This document shows, piece by piece, positions 53,403-62,914 of a DNA stretch of 64,000 bases. The notes under the pieces were generated by a model. That model was given only the letters and a program-made list of their open reading frames with translations, ran no database searches and was not told where the DNA came from. The stretch lies in contig NZ_PCGR01000004.1 in assembly GCF_002798305.1 (NCBI RefSeq), positions 1-64,000 of the forward strand. The letters run 5' to 3'. The stretch is from Chryseomicrobium excrementi (GTDB lineage: Bacteria; Bacillota; Bacilli; Bacillales_A; Planococcaceae). Position 1 is the stretch's first letter; each line of letters opens with the position of its first letter. The translations under genes and the position numbers were made by a program.

Positions 53403-54332
53403 TTAGTTAGATAAAGCTTCTGTTAACGCTGGTACGACTTGCTTTTTCCGTGATACAACCCCATTTAAAACGGCCGTGTGGTTTGTGAATGTCACGTTGA
53501 ATGCTTCTTCCGCTTTGTTTGCCATTTTCCCTAAAGCCAGGGCAACAGAGTCATTGTTCAAGATGTCTGTCACGACGAAGAAGAACAAGTCTAATTCTTT
53601 CTCAGAAATGCGGTTGTAGATGGCTTCTTCTAACAGCGCTTGGCGGTTTAACACATCTTGTGGATCGACAACATTGACTTGTGCGATTTCTACTTTATAA
53701 TCGCCCATGCCAAACTCTTTCGCATCAAGACTCAGTAACTCTTCAATTGTTTTAGAAGAGACGTCGGCCCCTGCTTTCAACATGTTCAAGCCGTATTCTT
53801 GTGCATCGACACCTGCGATTGCCTCGAGTTCTTTTGCAGCTTTGATATCTTGCTCCGTGCATGTAGGAGATTTAAATAATAGTGAATCCGAAATGATAGC
53901 TGACAGCATAAGACCCGCCATGTTTTGTGGCACTTCGACTCCGTGCTCTTTAAAAAGCTTCAAGAGAATCGTAGCCGTACAACCAACTGGCTCTGCACGG
54001 TAATAAAGTGGATCTGCTGTCTCGAAGTTTGCGATGCGGTGATGGTCGACCACTTCTAGGATATGCGCGTCTTCGATTCCATCAATACTTTGTTGGAACT
54101 CATTGTGGTCCACTAAGATGACCGGTTGTTCTGCTTGTTCTAATGCTGTCACTAAACGTGGCGCCTCTACTTTAAACTGCTCGAGGGCAAACGCTGTTTC
54201 TTCTGTGACATCACCAAGACGAATCGCTTCCGCTTCGTGCCCTACTTGATTTTTTAAGTATGCATAGACGATAGCTGATGTAATCGAATCAGTATCGGGA
54301 TTTTTGTGTCCAAGTACAACTGTTTTAGACAT
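53403..54332 (-). CDS. ppaC: Manganese-dependent inorganic pyrophosphatase
   Basis: A 309-residue family II pyrophosphatase (DHH superfamily). Metal ligands are in [22 protein letters not shown] and [10 protein letters not shown]; the C-terminal domain has the active-site SRKKQVVP loop. It hydrolyses pyrophosphate and keeps biosynthesis moving. AAGGAGG precedes the ATG. Confidence 0.95.
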   Translation of the reverse strand: MSKTVVLGHKNPDTDSITSAIVYAYLKNQVGHEAEAIRLGDVTEETAFALEQFKVEAPRLVTALEQAEQPVILVDHNEFQQSIDGIEDAHILEVVDHHRIANFETADPLYYRAEPVGCTATILLKLFKEHGVEVPQNMAGLMLSAIISDSLLFKSPTCTEQDIKAAKELEAIAGVDAQEYGLNMLKAGADVSSKTIEELLSLDAKEFGMGDYKVEIAQVNVVDPQDVLNRQALLEEAIYNRISEKELDLFFFVVTDILNNDSVALALGKMANKAEEAFNVTFTNHTAVLNGVVSRKKQVVPALTEALSN

Positions 54333-54463
54333 GACAAATGCCTCCTTGTAATAGTATTGCTTCTACAGTTTAGCATATTTTTTCCCAAATCGACATGTGC
54401 TTTTCCTTAGCATTCTCGTGCTATACTGAGAAAAAGTGAGTTCAGAAATAAAGGATGATGACT

Positions 54464-55261
54464 ATGGCAAGAACTACAGAAGCGAAGTATCTCCCTCTCT
54501 ATGATTTCTTTAAAAAAACCAATCAAAAAACCGTCAAGCTGACATTCGATCAGATGGAGGCTATTTTAGGTCAACCTCTTCCGAATGCAGCCTACTTAAG
54601 TCGGAGTTGGTGGAAGAAAAACAAGCCGCCTGCACAGCATTATTTTGCATGGAATGATAATGGCTACGGGATTAGTGAGATCGAGCTTAGCCAATACGTA
54701 ATTTTTCAAAACTCAATTCATGAACACGAGACATCTGTAGAACCGGAAAAACAAGATATCTTAATTATTCGTGAAGCAGAAACGGAAGATGCTCGCGCTT
54801 TTATTCAACTACAAGAAGCCATTTATTCAGAGACCGACTTCATGCTTTACGGGAAGTCCGAGCAGAAGCAATCGGTCCAAGGAATTCGAAAGCGCTTAGA
54901 AGAATGGAAACTCGCTCGCAACTCAAATCTTTTCTTGGCCATTTTGAACGGCGAGTATGCAGGGTATTTGGTAGTCATAGGTGGTCCTTCTCCTCGCGCT
55001 TCGCACCGCGCCTCCATCGTCATTGGAGTGAAACAGCAGTTTTCGAATAAAGGTATTGCATCTACTCTTATGTACCACGGGGAGAACTGGGCAAAAGATG
55101 TGGGGATTGAAAAACTTGAACTGACCGTGATCAAAGAAAATGTCATTGCACAGAAACTCTACAATAAGCTTGGATTTGAGCTTGAAGGCACTCGAAAAAA
55201 TGCACTTCGTATCCATGGGAACTATGTCGATGAATTTTATATGGGGAAGATGATTGATTGA
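54464..55261 (+). CDS. DUF7662-GNAT fusion protein
   Basis: A 265-residue two-domain protein. Residues about 5-80 match the DUF7662 pattern (YLPLYDFF, KLTFDQMEAILGQPLPNAAY, RSWWKKNKP), and residues about 100-265 form a GNAT domain (IVIGVKQQFSNKGIASTLMY, NVIAQKLYNKLGFELEG). DUF7662 occurs alone or fused in defence- and restriction-linked and other proteins; its role is unclear. The ATG at 54464 is the fourth possible start codon, chosen for 9-base spacing from AAGG. Confidence 0.82.
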   Translation: MARTTEAKYLPLYDFFKKTNQKTVKLTFDQMEAILGQPLPNAAYLSRSWWKKNKPPAQHYFAWNDNGYGISEIELSQYVIFQNSIHEHETSVEPEKQDILIIREAETEDARAFIQLQEAIYSETDFMLYGKSEQKQSVQGIRKRLEEWKLARNSNLFLAILNGEYAGYLVVIGGPSPRASHRASIVIGVKQQFSNKGIASTLMYHGENWAKDVGIEKLELTVIKENVIAQKLYNKLGFELEGTRKNALRIHGNYVDEFYMGKMID

Positions 55262-55300
55262 AAAAAGACGTTCGGCGATTATTCGCTGAGCGTCTTTTTG
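55260..55300. terminator. Terminator between the GNAT fusion and mag
   Basis: AAAGACG...CGTCTTT stem with inner GCGA/TCGC pairing and a T5 tail. It starts at the stop of the GNAT fusion and runs into the 3' end of the convergent glycosylase gene. Confidence 0.8.
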
Positions 55301-55887
55301 GGTGTGCGGTATTTCGAAACATATGGGTTGTCCGTCTCCCAAAAGCGATACGGATAGTGCACGGCTTCACCGCTGTTATCGATTCCGATTCGGGGACCCG
55401 AAGAAATGGAGTATACGCTCCTTCCTTCGGCGATATATAAGGGTGGTTCATACCAGAGTGCACCATAATGTTCCATCGTGATTCCAAGAGCCTTTGTCAG
55501 TTTTCCCGGTCCATTCGTCCACTGCTTCATCGGCAACTTGTTGCGGTTTCGACTCATCAAGTCCTGACCTTCGACCGGCTCTAGTGCACGAATCAAAATG
55601 GCATGTGGGGCGTCGACTTCTTCTGCTACCACGTTGATGAGCGTGTGGGTATGCATCTGGTACGTATAGATGTGGCCAGGTTCTCTAAACATGACCTCAG
55701 TCCGCTTCGTTTTGCGGCCCCCAAAACTGTGTGCAGCCTGGTCAAGTGGCCCCATATAGGCCTCTGTCTCCACTATATAGCCGCTGATCACCCCTTCTTC
55801 TGTCTCATGGACGAGGAGTTTTCCAAGTAGTGCCTGCGCGAGATCGAGTGTAGGCAAGGTATAAAATTCTGGAGATAAACAGTTCAT
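55279..55887 (-). CDS. 3-methyladenine DNA glycosylase (AAG family)
   Basis: A 202-residue alkyladenine glycosylase. The signature runs LLGKLLVHETEEGVISGYIVETEAYMG, DQAAHSFGGRKTKRTEVMF and GHIYTYQMH; the catalytic Glu is in VETEAY. It removes alkylated bases and starts base excision repair. The ATG overlaps the stop of the CoA-transferase gene (TAAATG), so translation is probably coupled. Confidence 0.93.
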   Translation of the reverse strand: MNCLSPEFYTLPTLDLAQALLGKLLVHETEEGVISGYIVETEAYMGPLDQAAHSFGGRKTKRTEVMFREPGHIYTYQMHTHTLINVVAEEVDAPHAILIRALEPVEGQDLMSRNRNKLPMKQWTNGPGKLTKALGITMEHYGALWYEPPLYIAEGRSVYSISSGPRIGIDNSGEAVHYPYRFWETDNPYVSKYRTPKKTLSE

Positions 55888-57159
55888 TTATAAAATCAGT
55901 CCCAGCTTCTTCGCTTCAAAGCGCAGCTCATCTCGGAAGTCAGGATGTGCAATGGCAATCAATTGTTCCGCTCGCTCTGAAAGAGGTCGCCCAAACATTT
56001 CGGCCACTCCATATTCAGTGACGATGTGATCGACGTCATTTTTATTTGTCGTCACGACGGACCCCGGTGCAAGCGCTACTTTAATTCGCGACATTTCTCC
56101 ATTTTTAATGGTTGAGGACATCGTGATAAAGCCTTTTCCGTTCTTTGAAAAACGGACACCTCTTGCAAAGTCGGCTTGCCCTCCGGTAGAAGAGTAGTAT
56201 CTCCCAGCAACCGTTTCACTTGCACATTGGCCGAACAAATCCACTTCAGTCGTCGCATTAATAGAGATCATGTTCTCTTCTTTTCCAATTTCACGCGGAT
56301 CGTTGACGGTACTTACAGGCAGAAACTCAAGTGCCGGATTCCCGTTAATGAAGTCATAAAGACGCTGAGACCCATGAGCAAACGTGGCAATCATCTTTCC
56401 TTGGTTCGTGAATTTGCGCGTTCCGTCTACAGCGCCTGCTTCAACAAGATCAATAATTCCGTCTACAAACATCTCGGTGTGAATTCCTAAGTGACGATGT
56501 GTCTTCAACTGACTCACAACCGCATTAGGAATGCCTCCGATACCTATTTGAAGCGTATCTCCATCTTGGATGCGCTCTGCTACAAATGAGGCAATCTTCA
56601 TATCCATTTCAGAAATCGGTGCTGGTTCATCACTGACAAGTGGCTGATGATTCACTACATAGCCCTCAACTTGACTAATGTGAATCTGATTTTGACCAAA
56701 TGTACGAGGCATATGTTCGTTGACCTCAACAATGAAAGGCACTTTTCCTATAAACTCACTGACGATGTCCGCTTGTGTTCCCAGTGAAAAGTAGCCAAAT
56801 TCATCTAGTGGCGAGACGACCGCCATGACCATCATGTTGCGGCTGACTTTCCGCAAGATGCGCGTCACTTCATGGAAATTGTTTGGCATCAGGTCTGTCA
56901 TTCCTTGATGAAACTCCGCACGGTTCGCACCACTCAAAAAATAACTCATATGTTTTAAATGAGCAGTTGATTCATTCGCCATGTAAGATCGTTTTTTCAA
57001 AGGCAGAAGTTGATGAATCTTCACTTCTGAGAGTTTCTCTTGATGTGCTTCCAGGATGTCGAGCAAGCGATTAGGCTCCCCATTTGTCAGAGGAAACACG
57101 ATATCTGCCTGGTTTGGAATCAAGTCAATAATTTGCTGTGCTGATAATTCTTTTGTCAT
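55888..57159 (-). CDS. Acetyl-CoA hydrolase/transferase family CoA-transferase
   Basis: A 423-residue family I CoA-transferase of the 4-hydroxybutyrate CoA-transferase or acetyl-CoA hydrolase group. The active-site Glu should be the one in ISINATTEVDLFGQ, and the GIGGIPNAVVSQL loop is typical. It moves CoA between short-chain carboxylates; the natural acid is unknown and no pathway partner is adjacent. Directly followed by mag. Confidence 0.88.
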   Translation of the reverse strand: MTKELSAQQIIDLIPNQADIVFPLTNGEPNRLLDILEAHQEKLSEVKIHQLLPLKKRSYMANESTAHLKHMSYFLSGANRAEFHQGMTDLMPNNFHEVTRILRKVSRNMMVMAVVSPLDEFGYFSLGTQADIVSEFIGKVPFIVEVNEHMPRTFGQNQIHISQVEGYVVNHQPLVSDEPAPISEMDMKIASFVAERIQDGDTLQIGIGGIPNAVVSQLKTHRHLGIHTEMFVDGIIDLVEAGAVDGTRKFTNQGKMIATFAHGSQRLYDFINGNPALEFLPVSTVNDPREIGKEENMISINATTEVDLFGQCASETVAGRYYSSTGGQADFARGVRFSKNGKGFITMSSTIKNGEMSRIKVALAPGSVVTTNKNDVDHIVTEYGVAEMFGRPLSERAEQLIAIAHPDFRDELRFEAKKLGLIL

Positions 57160-57212
57160 CTTTCCACGTCCTTCACAAGTTTCACTAGACTTAGTGTAAA
57201 CGAAACGCCAAT

Positions 57213-57246
57213 GAAAAAAAAGAAAGCCACTGCCGAAGCAGTGACT
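57213..57246 (-). terminator. Terminator of niaP
   Basis: On the minus strand an AGTCACTGC / GCAGTGGCT stem with a TTCG loop and a TTTCTTTTTTTT tail. Confidence 0.88.
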
Positions 57247-58486
57247 ACAGTGTATCTTTCAGTTCCTGTTGTTTCGTTTCTGTTCCTAAGAAAGCGACTG
57301 CCAAAACACCAATTACAATAGCTACACAGAAAATACCAAAGATCAGGCCGATCCCTTCTCCTGCAGCAACGAGCGAGCCGACTAGAAGAGGTCCGAGAAT
57401 CCCACCAATGCGGCCTACACCCGCTGCCATTCCGGAGCCTGTTGCTCGAATGACAGTAGGATATTGTTCTGGTGAATAAGCATATAATGCTCCCCATGCC
57501 CCAAGATTAAAGAACGAAAGAAGCATACCAGAGATCATCAACATAGTAAGCGTCTCTGCCGAACCAAATACAGCAGCACTAGCAGCGGTACCTAGCAAAT
57601 ACGTGATTAAGACAAATTTTCTTCCCATTCGCTCAATTAACCAAGCCGCTGAAAAATAGCCAGGTAACTGAGCAAGTGTCATGATCAACACATATTGGAA
57701 CGTTTTAATCAGCGTAAACCCTTTGAGAACCATCACAGAAGGCAACCATAAAAACATCCCGTAGTATGAGAACACAACAGTAAACCATAAAATCCATAGC
57801 ATCAGCGTGCGCTTCCGGTAAACCGGTGCCCAGAGGTCTTTAACGTTTTGTAAAACGCTTCGTTTCACATTCTCCACATTTTCATAGCGAGGAGAATCCG
57901 GTAGCTTGATTCGTAAATAAATCGCATAAAAAGCAGGTAAAGCTGTCAATGCGAGGGCCCAGCGCCATCCATATTCAGGAATGACAAAGTAAGCAATCAG
58001 TGCGGCCAAAATCCAACCGACTGCCCAAAAACTTTCAAGTAACACGACTACTTTTCCACGCTCTTCTGCTGGAACTGATTCTGCTACTAATGTTGAAGCT
58101 ACCGGTAGTTCTCCCCCAAGACCCATGCCTACCAAAAATCGTAGGATCATAAATACGGCCAATCCACCTGCTAATGCAGATGCACCAGATGCAAGAGTAA
58201 ATAGCAAAAGTGTGATCATGAAGACATTTTTACGGCCAATTTTGTCTGCGATCAGTCCAAAGAACACGGCTCCAACAGCCATCCCTATCGAGTTCACACT
58301 ACCAATCCAGCCCATCTGTTCTGGAGTCAAACTCCATTCAATTGCAAGTGCTGCAATGATAAAGGAAAGGATCCCTACATCCATTGCATCGAACATCCAA
58401 CCCAGTCCCGCAATTCCTAACAATTTATTTCGCGAAATCGGCTTCTGCTGCGCTGAAATTGGTTTTTGTTGCGATATTGTTTCCAT
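57245..58486 (-). CDS. niaP: Niacin transporter NiaP
   Basis: A 413-residue MFS protein that matches B. subtilis NiaP (YceI) along its length: KLLGIAGLGWMFDAMDVGIL, GWIGSVNSIGMAVGA, GMGLGGELPVASTLVAE, GMFLWLPSVMVLKGF and LAQLPGYFSAAWLIE. It imports nicotinate or nicotinamide for NAD. A promoter with a palindrome at the transcription start lies upstream. The ATG follows AGGAG by 9 bases. Confidence 0.92.
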   Translation of the reverse strand: METISQQKPISAQQKPISRNKLLGIAGLGWMFDAMDVGILSFIIAALAIEWSLTPEQMGWIGSVNSIGMAVGAVFFGLIADKIGRKNVFMITLLLFTLASGASALAGGLAVFMILRFLVGMGLGGELPVASTLVAESVPAEERGKVVVLLESFWAVGWILAALIAYFVIPEYGWRWALALTALPAFYAIYLRIKLPDSPRYENVENVKRSVLQNVKDLWAPVYRKRTLMLWILWFTVVFSYYGMFLWLPSVMVLKGFTLIKTFQYVLIMTLAQLPGYFSAAWLIERMGRKFVLITYLLGTAASAAVFGSAETLTMLMISGMLLSFFNLGAWGALYAYSPEQYPTVIRATGSGMAAGVGRIGGILGPLLVGSLVAAGEGIGLIFGIFCVAIVIGVLAVAFLGTETKQQELKDTL

Positions 58487-58509
58487 CTATCAAAACTCCT
58501 GTCTTTACA

Positions 58510-58557
58510 CATGTACATAACATACATGAGTATACGCTTTTTTATTTGTTCTGACAA
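58510..58557 (-). promoter_or_regulatory. niaP promoter with palindromic operator
   Basis: On the minus strand TTGTCA (about 58552-58557), a 17-base spacer and TATACT (58529-58534). The next bases (58510-58528) form the palindrome CATGTA-N7-TACATG, right over the transcription start. It is probably a repressor site; NiaR is the usual regulator of niaP, but I cannot confirm the site type. Confidence 0.6.
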
Positions 58558-58571
58558 TGAAAAGTTCCTGT

Positions 58572-58600
58572 TGAAATACAAGACGATGTCCTGTAGAATG
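58572..58600 (+). promoter_or_regulatory. thrC promoter
   Basis: TTGAAA (58572-58577), a 17-base spacer and TAGAAT (58595-58600), 55 bases before the thrC start. No T-box leader fits in the gap. Confidence 0.7.
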
Positions 58601-58655
58601 TCCTTTATGAAAAGACATTTGTTTTCACTAAAAGAACAGAAGGGTGGCAGTTCCT

Positions 58656-59717
58656 ATGACATATTCCGGTCTCCTACAACAGTACAAAAAGTTTCTCCCT
58701 ATTACAGAAGCGACTCCAAAGCTTTCCTTATTAGAAGGGAACACCCCTCTTTTATATGCAGAAAATCTGTCTAAACAGTTAGGCATTGAGCTTTACTTAA
58801 AATTAGAAGGAGCCAATCCAACGGGTTCTTTTAAAGATCGCGGTATGGTGATGGCCGTAGCAAAAGCAAAAGAACAAGGAAGTACAGCAGTCATTTGTGC
58901 TTCTACAGGGAATACTTCGGCAGCGGCTGCTGCCTATGCAGCTCGTGCAGGAATGAAAGCCATCATTGTCATTCCTGAAGGAAAAGTAGCTGCAGGAAAA
59001 CTGGCTCAGGCGTATATGTACGGAGCCGAAGTCATTCAAATCCAAGGTAATTTTGATCAAGCTCTTGAAATGGTACGCGCTATCAGTGAAACATCTCCAG
59101 TAACGTTGGTGAATTCAGTGAACCCTTACCGAATCGAGGGACAAAAAACAGCAAGTTTCGAGATTGTAGATGCACTCGGAAAAGCACCTGACATATTGGC
59201 TATCCCTGTTGGAAATGCAGGAAATATCACAGCTTATTGGAAAGGCTTTGTAGAATACAACGATCACTACTCAAGTGGCCTCCCTCAAATCTTTGGTTTC
59301 GAAGCTGAAGGTGCGGCAGCTATTGTAAAAGGCGAACCGATTGAACATCCCGAGACAATTGCTACAGCGATTCGAATTGGCAATCCTGCTTCCTGGAAAA
59401 CAGCGGTTGAAGCGCGTGACGCATCAGGTGGTGTCATTGAAGCTGTGTCTGATGACGAGATGCTAACAGCCTATCAAGCACTCGCAAGTCAAGAAGGCGT
59501 CTTTGTAGAACCTGCTTCAAGTGCTTCTGTAGCTGGTGTTTTCCGAGCAGTCAAAGAACAGGCTATTGCTCCAGGCTCCACAGTAGTGGCTGTATTGACT
59601 GGAAATGGCCTAAAAGATCCACAGACTGCCATGGACTGCAAAGTGATTCGGCCTCGACAAATGCATTCTTCCGCTCCTGCACTGAACGAGTATTTACAGG
59701 AGGTGCTTCAACGATGA
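58656..59717 (+). CDS. thrC: Threonine synthase
   Basis: A 353-residue PLP enzyme. The PLP lysine is in [11 protein letters not shown], the phosphate loop at [12 protein letters not shown] and a Ser/Thr loop at [12 protein letters not shown]. It makes threonine from O-phosphohomoserine. The ATG at 58656 is preferred to the GTG four codons earlier (GGGTGG 8 bases upstream). It overlaps thrB by 4 bases; hom is not in the window. Confidence 0.95.
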   Translation: MTYSGLLQQYKKFLPITEATPKLSLLEGNTPLLYAENLSKQLGIELYLKLEGANPTGSFKDRGMVMAVAKAKEQGSTAVICASTGNTSAAAAAYAARAGMKAIIVIPEGKVAAGKLAQAYMYGAEVIQIQGNFDQALEMVRAISETSPVTLVNSVNPYRIEGQKTASFEIVDALGKAPDILAIPVGNAGNITAYWKGFVEYNDHYSSGLPQIFGFEAEGAAAIVKGEPIEHPETIATAIRIGNPASWKTAVEARDASGGVIEAVSDDEMLTAYQALASQEGVFVEPASSASVAGVFRAVKEQAIAPGSTVVAVLTGNGLKDPQTAMDCKVIRPRQMHSSAPALNEYLQEVLQR

Positions 59718-60610
59718 CAGTCCGCATTCAAGTTCCCGGAAGTACAGCAAATCTAGGTCCGGGTTTTGATTCTATTGGAGTAGCTTTACCCTTTTACTTG
59801 AACGTTGAAGCCTCCTTGTCAACAAAATGGCAAGTAGGTCACATTGGTCCCAATCTGCCAGCGGTATCAGAAGTACTCGATCATCTAGTCATCAAGACAG
59901 CAATCGCTACGGCACGTCATTTCGGAAAAGAAATGCCTGCCTGTCAGTTGCTGCTGTCTAGTGACATTCCACTAACTAGAGGGCTAGGTAGCAGTGCCGC
60001 GGCAATTGTCGCTGCTATTTACTTAGCAAATGAGCTGGCAGAGCTTCAACTTTCTGAACAACAAATTATCAACTGGGCAAGTGAGCTCGAAGGACATCCC
60101 GATAATGTGGCGGCTAGCATCTTAGGTGGTTGTGTCATTACTGCTACGGCTGAAGCCGAAGTACTTGTTGTTCCGGTAGAGGCATCTCTACTGCACTGGT
60201 TAGTAGCCATCCCTCATGAAGAACTTAAGACGGAAGCAGCCCGTGAAGTATTGCCCTCCTCTTATAGTCGCCAACAGGCTGTTCAAGCAAGTGCTAGATC
60301 CAATGTTTTAGTAGCTGCACTCCACAGCGCAAAAAAAGAAACAGTTGGAGCTCTTATGGAGCTCGACTCGTTTCACGAGCCATACCGCCTCGAGTTAATT
60401 GACCATGCTTCAAGATACCGGCAGGTTGCGAAACAGGCGGGAGTCTATGGCACAGCGATCAGTGGAGCAGGTCCGACATTGATTTCACTTGTAGAACCAG
60501 GCTTTGATTATGAAGAACTTGCTTCTGCATTTCCTGCTTTAACATTTTATGTGGTTCCTACCTGCAGTGAAGGAGTTCGCTGTCTGCAAGCAGCGTCCCC
60601 TATAATCTAA
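59714..60610 (+). CDS. thrB: Homoserine kinase
   Basis: A 298-residue GHMP kinase. [19 protein letters not shown] is the N-terminal motif and [15 protein letters not shown] the ATP-binding loop; the C-terminal [14 protein letters not shown] motif is also present. It phosphorylates homoserine for ThrC. The start overlaps the thrC stop (ATGA) with AGGAGG in the thrC end. Confidence 0.95.
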   Translation: MTVRIQVPGSTANLGPGFDSIGVALPFYLNVEASLSTKWQVGHIGPNLPAVSEVLDHLVIKTAIATARHFGKEMPACQLLLSSDIPLTRGLGSSAAAIVAAIYLANELAELQLSEQQIINWASELEGHPDNVAASILGGCVITATAEAEVLVVPVEASLLHWLVAIPHEELKTEAAREVLPSSYSRQQAVQASARSNVLVAALHSAKKETVGALMELDSFHEPYRLELIDHASRYRQVAKQAGVYGTAISGAGPTLISLVEPGFDYEELASAFPALTFYVVPTCSEGVRCLQAASPII

Positions 60611-60643
60611 AAAAGGTCCAACCCGTTGTGGTTGGACCTTCAT
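60608..60643. terminator. Terminator, thrB / ZIP gene
   Basis: AAGGTCCAACC / GGTTGGACCTT, an 11-base stem. The T run is on the minus strand, so it mainly ends the ZIP transporter transcript. Confidence 0.82.
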
Positions 60644-60646
60644 ACG

Positions 60647-61459
60647 TTATACAGAGAACAATACTAGACTTGCTGCCATCACCATCATGCCCGCAACGAC
60701 ACCATAAATCGAAGAATGCGTCTCATCAAACTCTTTAGCTGCCGGCAACAATTCATCCAGTGAAATAAACACCATGATTCCTGCCACCCCTGCAAAAATC
60801 ACACCAAACATTAAATCTGATAAGAACGGCATTAAGATTAAGAAAGCCGCTATCGCACCTATCGGTTCAGCGAGTCCTGATAGAAACGATAATTTAAACG
60901 CTCGTTTTCGTGATCCTGTAGCATAGTAAATAGGAACTGCTACGGCAATACCCTCAGGAATATTATGAATCGCTACTGCTATAGCTATCGCAATCCCTAG
61001 ATTTGGATCCGACATGGCAGACATAAACGTCGCGATTCCTTCAGGAAAATTATGAATCCCAATGGCTAACGCTGTAAACATTCCCATTTTCATGAGACGT
61101 GCATGTTCATGAGATGTCGGCTTTTCATCCATTGCTTCAACCGATTTTACTTCGTGTGGATTTCCAAGTGACGGTAAAAGGCGATCAATTAATCCAATAA
61201 ACAACATCCCACCGAAGAATCCTACTAACGTCATCCAGTACCCATTGACATCACCTAGTTCGGCAACAAGTGCATCTTTTGCTTTAAAGAAGATTTCAAC
61301 TAATGCCACAAAAATCATGACTCCTGCTGAAAACCCTAGTGCCATAGATAAAAACTTTTTATTTGTTCGAGATGTAAAAAAGGCAAGCAAACTTCCGATT
61401 CCGGTTGCTAGACCGGCAAAAACAGTTAGCCCCAAGGCAAAGAGAACATTCCCATCCAT
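60647..61459 (-). CDS. zupT: ZIP-family metal transporter (ZupT-like)
   Basis: A 270-residue eight-segment ZIP transporter. The metal-site helices carry HNFPEGIATFMSA and HNIPEGIAVAVPIYYATG (family HNxxEG motifs), and the FLSGLAEPIGA helix follows. It imports Zn(II) or other divalent ions. The ATG at 61457-61459 is preferred (AGTAGG 9 bases upstream) over one three codons earlier. Confidence 0.93.
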   Translation of the reverse strand: MDGNVLFALGLTVFAGLATGIGSLLAFFTSRTNKKFLSMALGFSAGVMIFVALVEIFFKAKDALVAELGDVNGYWMTLVGFFGGMLFIGLIDRLLPSLGNPHEVKSVEAMDEKPTSHEHARLMKMGMFTALAIGIHNFPEGIATFMSAMSDPNLGIAIAIAVAIHNIPEGIAVAVPIYYATGSRKRAFKLSFLSGLAEPIGAIAAFLILMPFLSDLMFGVIFAGVAGIMVFISLDELLPAAKEFDETHSSIYGVVAGMMVMAASLVLFSV

Positions 61460-61540
61460 ACAAATCATCCTACTTTTCTGTATTTTTAATTAGTATATGC
61501 GAAATGTTTCCTTTGCGCAACTTTTTTTGTCCAGCGAAAT

Positions 61541-62194
61541 TTACTGCGTTATTTTTTGCAGATACTCTCCAATGGCCTTCCAGTCCAAGGAAACTTGTTC
61601 TCGAATTCTTGGATTGTAAAAGATTGCTGCTGGATGAAAAGTAGGAATAATCGTATAGCTTTGAGAAGTTTGAATAAAGTTTGAACTCTCAAGGTTTTCT
61701 AATTTGAAAATGGGCATATTTAGAAGTTCCCCGTGAATTTCAGAAACTTTATATGTAGGTCCAAGCAGTCTCTGCAACCCAACATTTCCTAAAGTAACAA
61801 TTAGGACGGGATCCAGGTGCTCTATCTCATAATCAAGAATAGGTGCGTGAGCAATGACTTCTGGTTTCTTAGGTGCACGGTTGTATTTTTTGTTGATGAC
61901 TTCCCCAGTTCTCAACCTCTTTTCCTTCCACTGGTAAGGGCGACTTCTTACAGGACTCGTCATATAGACATCTGCTCGAGTTAAACCAATTTGATCTAAC
62001 GATTTTTCAAGCTCGACGCCGGCCCTTCCTACGAAAGGCTTTCCTTGGATGGCTTCATTTTCACCCGGAGCTTCTCCAATGAGCAGGAGTTTTGGCTTCA
62101 GTGGGCCTCCTCCACGAACAAACCCTTCAACGGGATAGGGTTCGATTCGCTGCTTCCCAAGTGCTACAAGCTCTTCTGGTATTTGAAATTCCAT
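61541..62194 (-). CDS. Uracil-DNA-glycosylase family 4-like protein, no cysteines
   Basis: A 217-residue UDG-superfamily protein. Motif 1 is LLIGEAPGENEAIQGKPFVGRAG and motif 2 is PTFHPAAIFYNP, both of the family 4/5 type. Those families normally bind a 4Fe-4S cluster through four cysteines, but no cysteine occurs in this protein. An insert (YQWKEKRLRTGEVINKKYNRAP) separates the halves. It may remove uracil from DNA. The ATG at 62192-62194 has AGGAGG 7 bases upstream; the frame runs 29 codons further into the PAP2 gene. Confidence 0.87.
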   Translation of the reverse strand: MEFQIPEELVALGKQRIEPYPVEGFVRGGGPLKPKLLLIGEAPGENEAIQGKPFVGRAGVELEKSLDQIGLTRADVYMTSPVRSRPYQWKEKRLRTGEVINKKYNRAPKKPEVIAHAPILDYEIEHLDPVLIVTLGNVGLQRLLGPTYKVSEIHGELLNMPIFKLENLESSNFIQTSQSYTIIPTFHPAAIFYNPRIREQVSLDWKAIGEYLQKITQ

Positions 62195-62206
62195 TTCCAT
62201 GCCTCC

Positions 62207-62247
62207 TAGAACAAAACCCTTCTCAACTAAATCACGTTGAAAAGGGT
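62207..62247 (-). terminator. Terminator of the PAP2 gene
   Basis: On the minus strand AAACCCTTTTCAAC / GTTGAGAAGGGTTTTG with an eight-base loop. It overlaps the end of the PAP2 gene and lies just before the ribosome site of the UDG-like gene. Confidence 0.7.
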
Positions 62248-62852
62248 TTTCGTTTTCTAAATTGCCGTTCTCTAATTTCATACCACCACATCACTGCAGC
62301 AAACCAAGCATATCCGATTGCCCATCCAGCCACTACATCTGAACCGTAGTGATGAATGTTTGCCACGCGGGATAACCCAATCAACAGTGCAAGCAACAGT
62401 GCAGCAGACCAAATTATGGCTTGGCGTTTCTTATCATAAGTATATTCAGTTAAAAAATACGCTAAGGTACATAAATAGATGATTCCTGCCATTGCATGTC
62501 CTGACGGAAAGCTAAAAGATAACAATTGTCCTTCCAATTCAGGTCGTTCCCGTTCGATCCATGTTTTCAAAAGCTGGTTCAGTACGCTTCCGCCACCTAC
62601 AGCAAATAGAACAAATAACATGCCTCTATAATTCTTTTTAAATAGCCACAAATAAATGAGAAGAGCTAGTGAAATCACTATAACGGTGGGAGGATCTGCA
62701 AAGAAACTAAAGAAACCAATGACGATGTTTCCTTCAAAGATTTCACTAAACGTACGGTCTGTCCAGAGCTCTTCTTTATTCATATAGAAATAATACATGA
62801 TGAAGAACAAAATTAGTGCCGCAACTCCCAGACCATATTTCCATTGTTTCAT
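62232..62852 (-). CDS. PAP2-family membrane phosphatase
   Basis: A 206-residue protein with about six membrane segments. The three acid-phosphatase motifs are present: KTWIERERP, FPSGHAM and SRVANIHHYGSDVVAG. It dephosphorylates a lipid pyrophosphate or phosphate, such as undecaprenyl pyrophosphate or phosphatidylglycerol phosphate; which one is not evident. A sigma-B-like motif lies upstream. Confidence 0.9.
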   Translation of the reverse strand: MKQWKYGLGVAALILFFIMYYFYMNKEELWTDRTFSEIFEGNIVIGFFSFFADPPTVIVISLALLIYLWLFKKNYRGMLFVLFAVGGGSVLNQLLKTWIERERPELEGQLLSFSFPSGHAMAGIIYLCTLAYFLTEYTYDKKRQAIIWSAALLLALLIGLSRVANIHHYGSDVVAGWAIGYAWFAAVMWWYEIRERQFRKRKPFST

Positions 62853-62883
62853 ACCCTACACCACCCCTTTCTCTACTTGTTTA

Positions 62884-62910
62884 TTACCCTATACTTCTTC
62901 AATTTAAAAC
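62884..62910 (-). promoter_or_regulatory. Possible sigma-B promoter before the PAP2 gene
   Basis: On the minus strand GTTTTA (62905-62910), a 15-base spacer and GGGTAA (62884-62889), about 30 bases before the start codon. Confidence 0.4.
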
Positions 62911-62914
62911 GTAT

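Noticed and set aside
62195-62281. N-terminal extension of the UDG-like gene into the PAP2 gene
   Set aside because: It would pass through the PAP2 terminator, and a much better AGGAGG start exists at 62192-62194.
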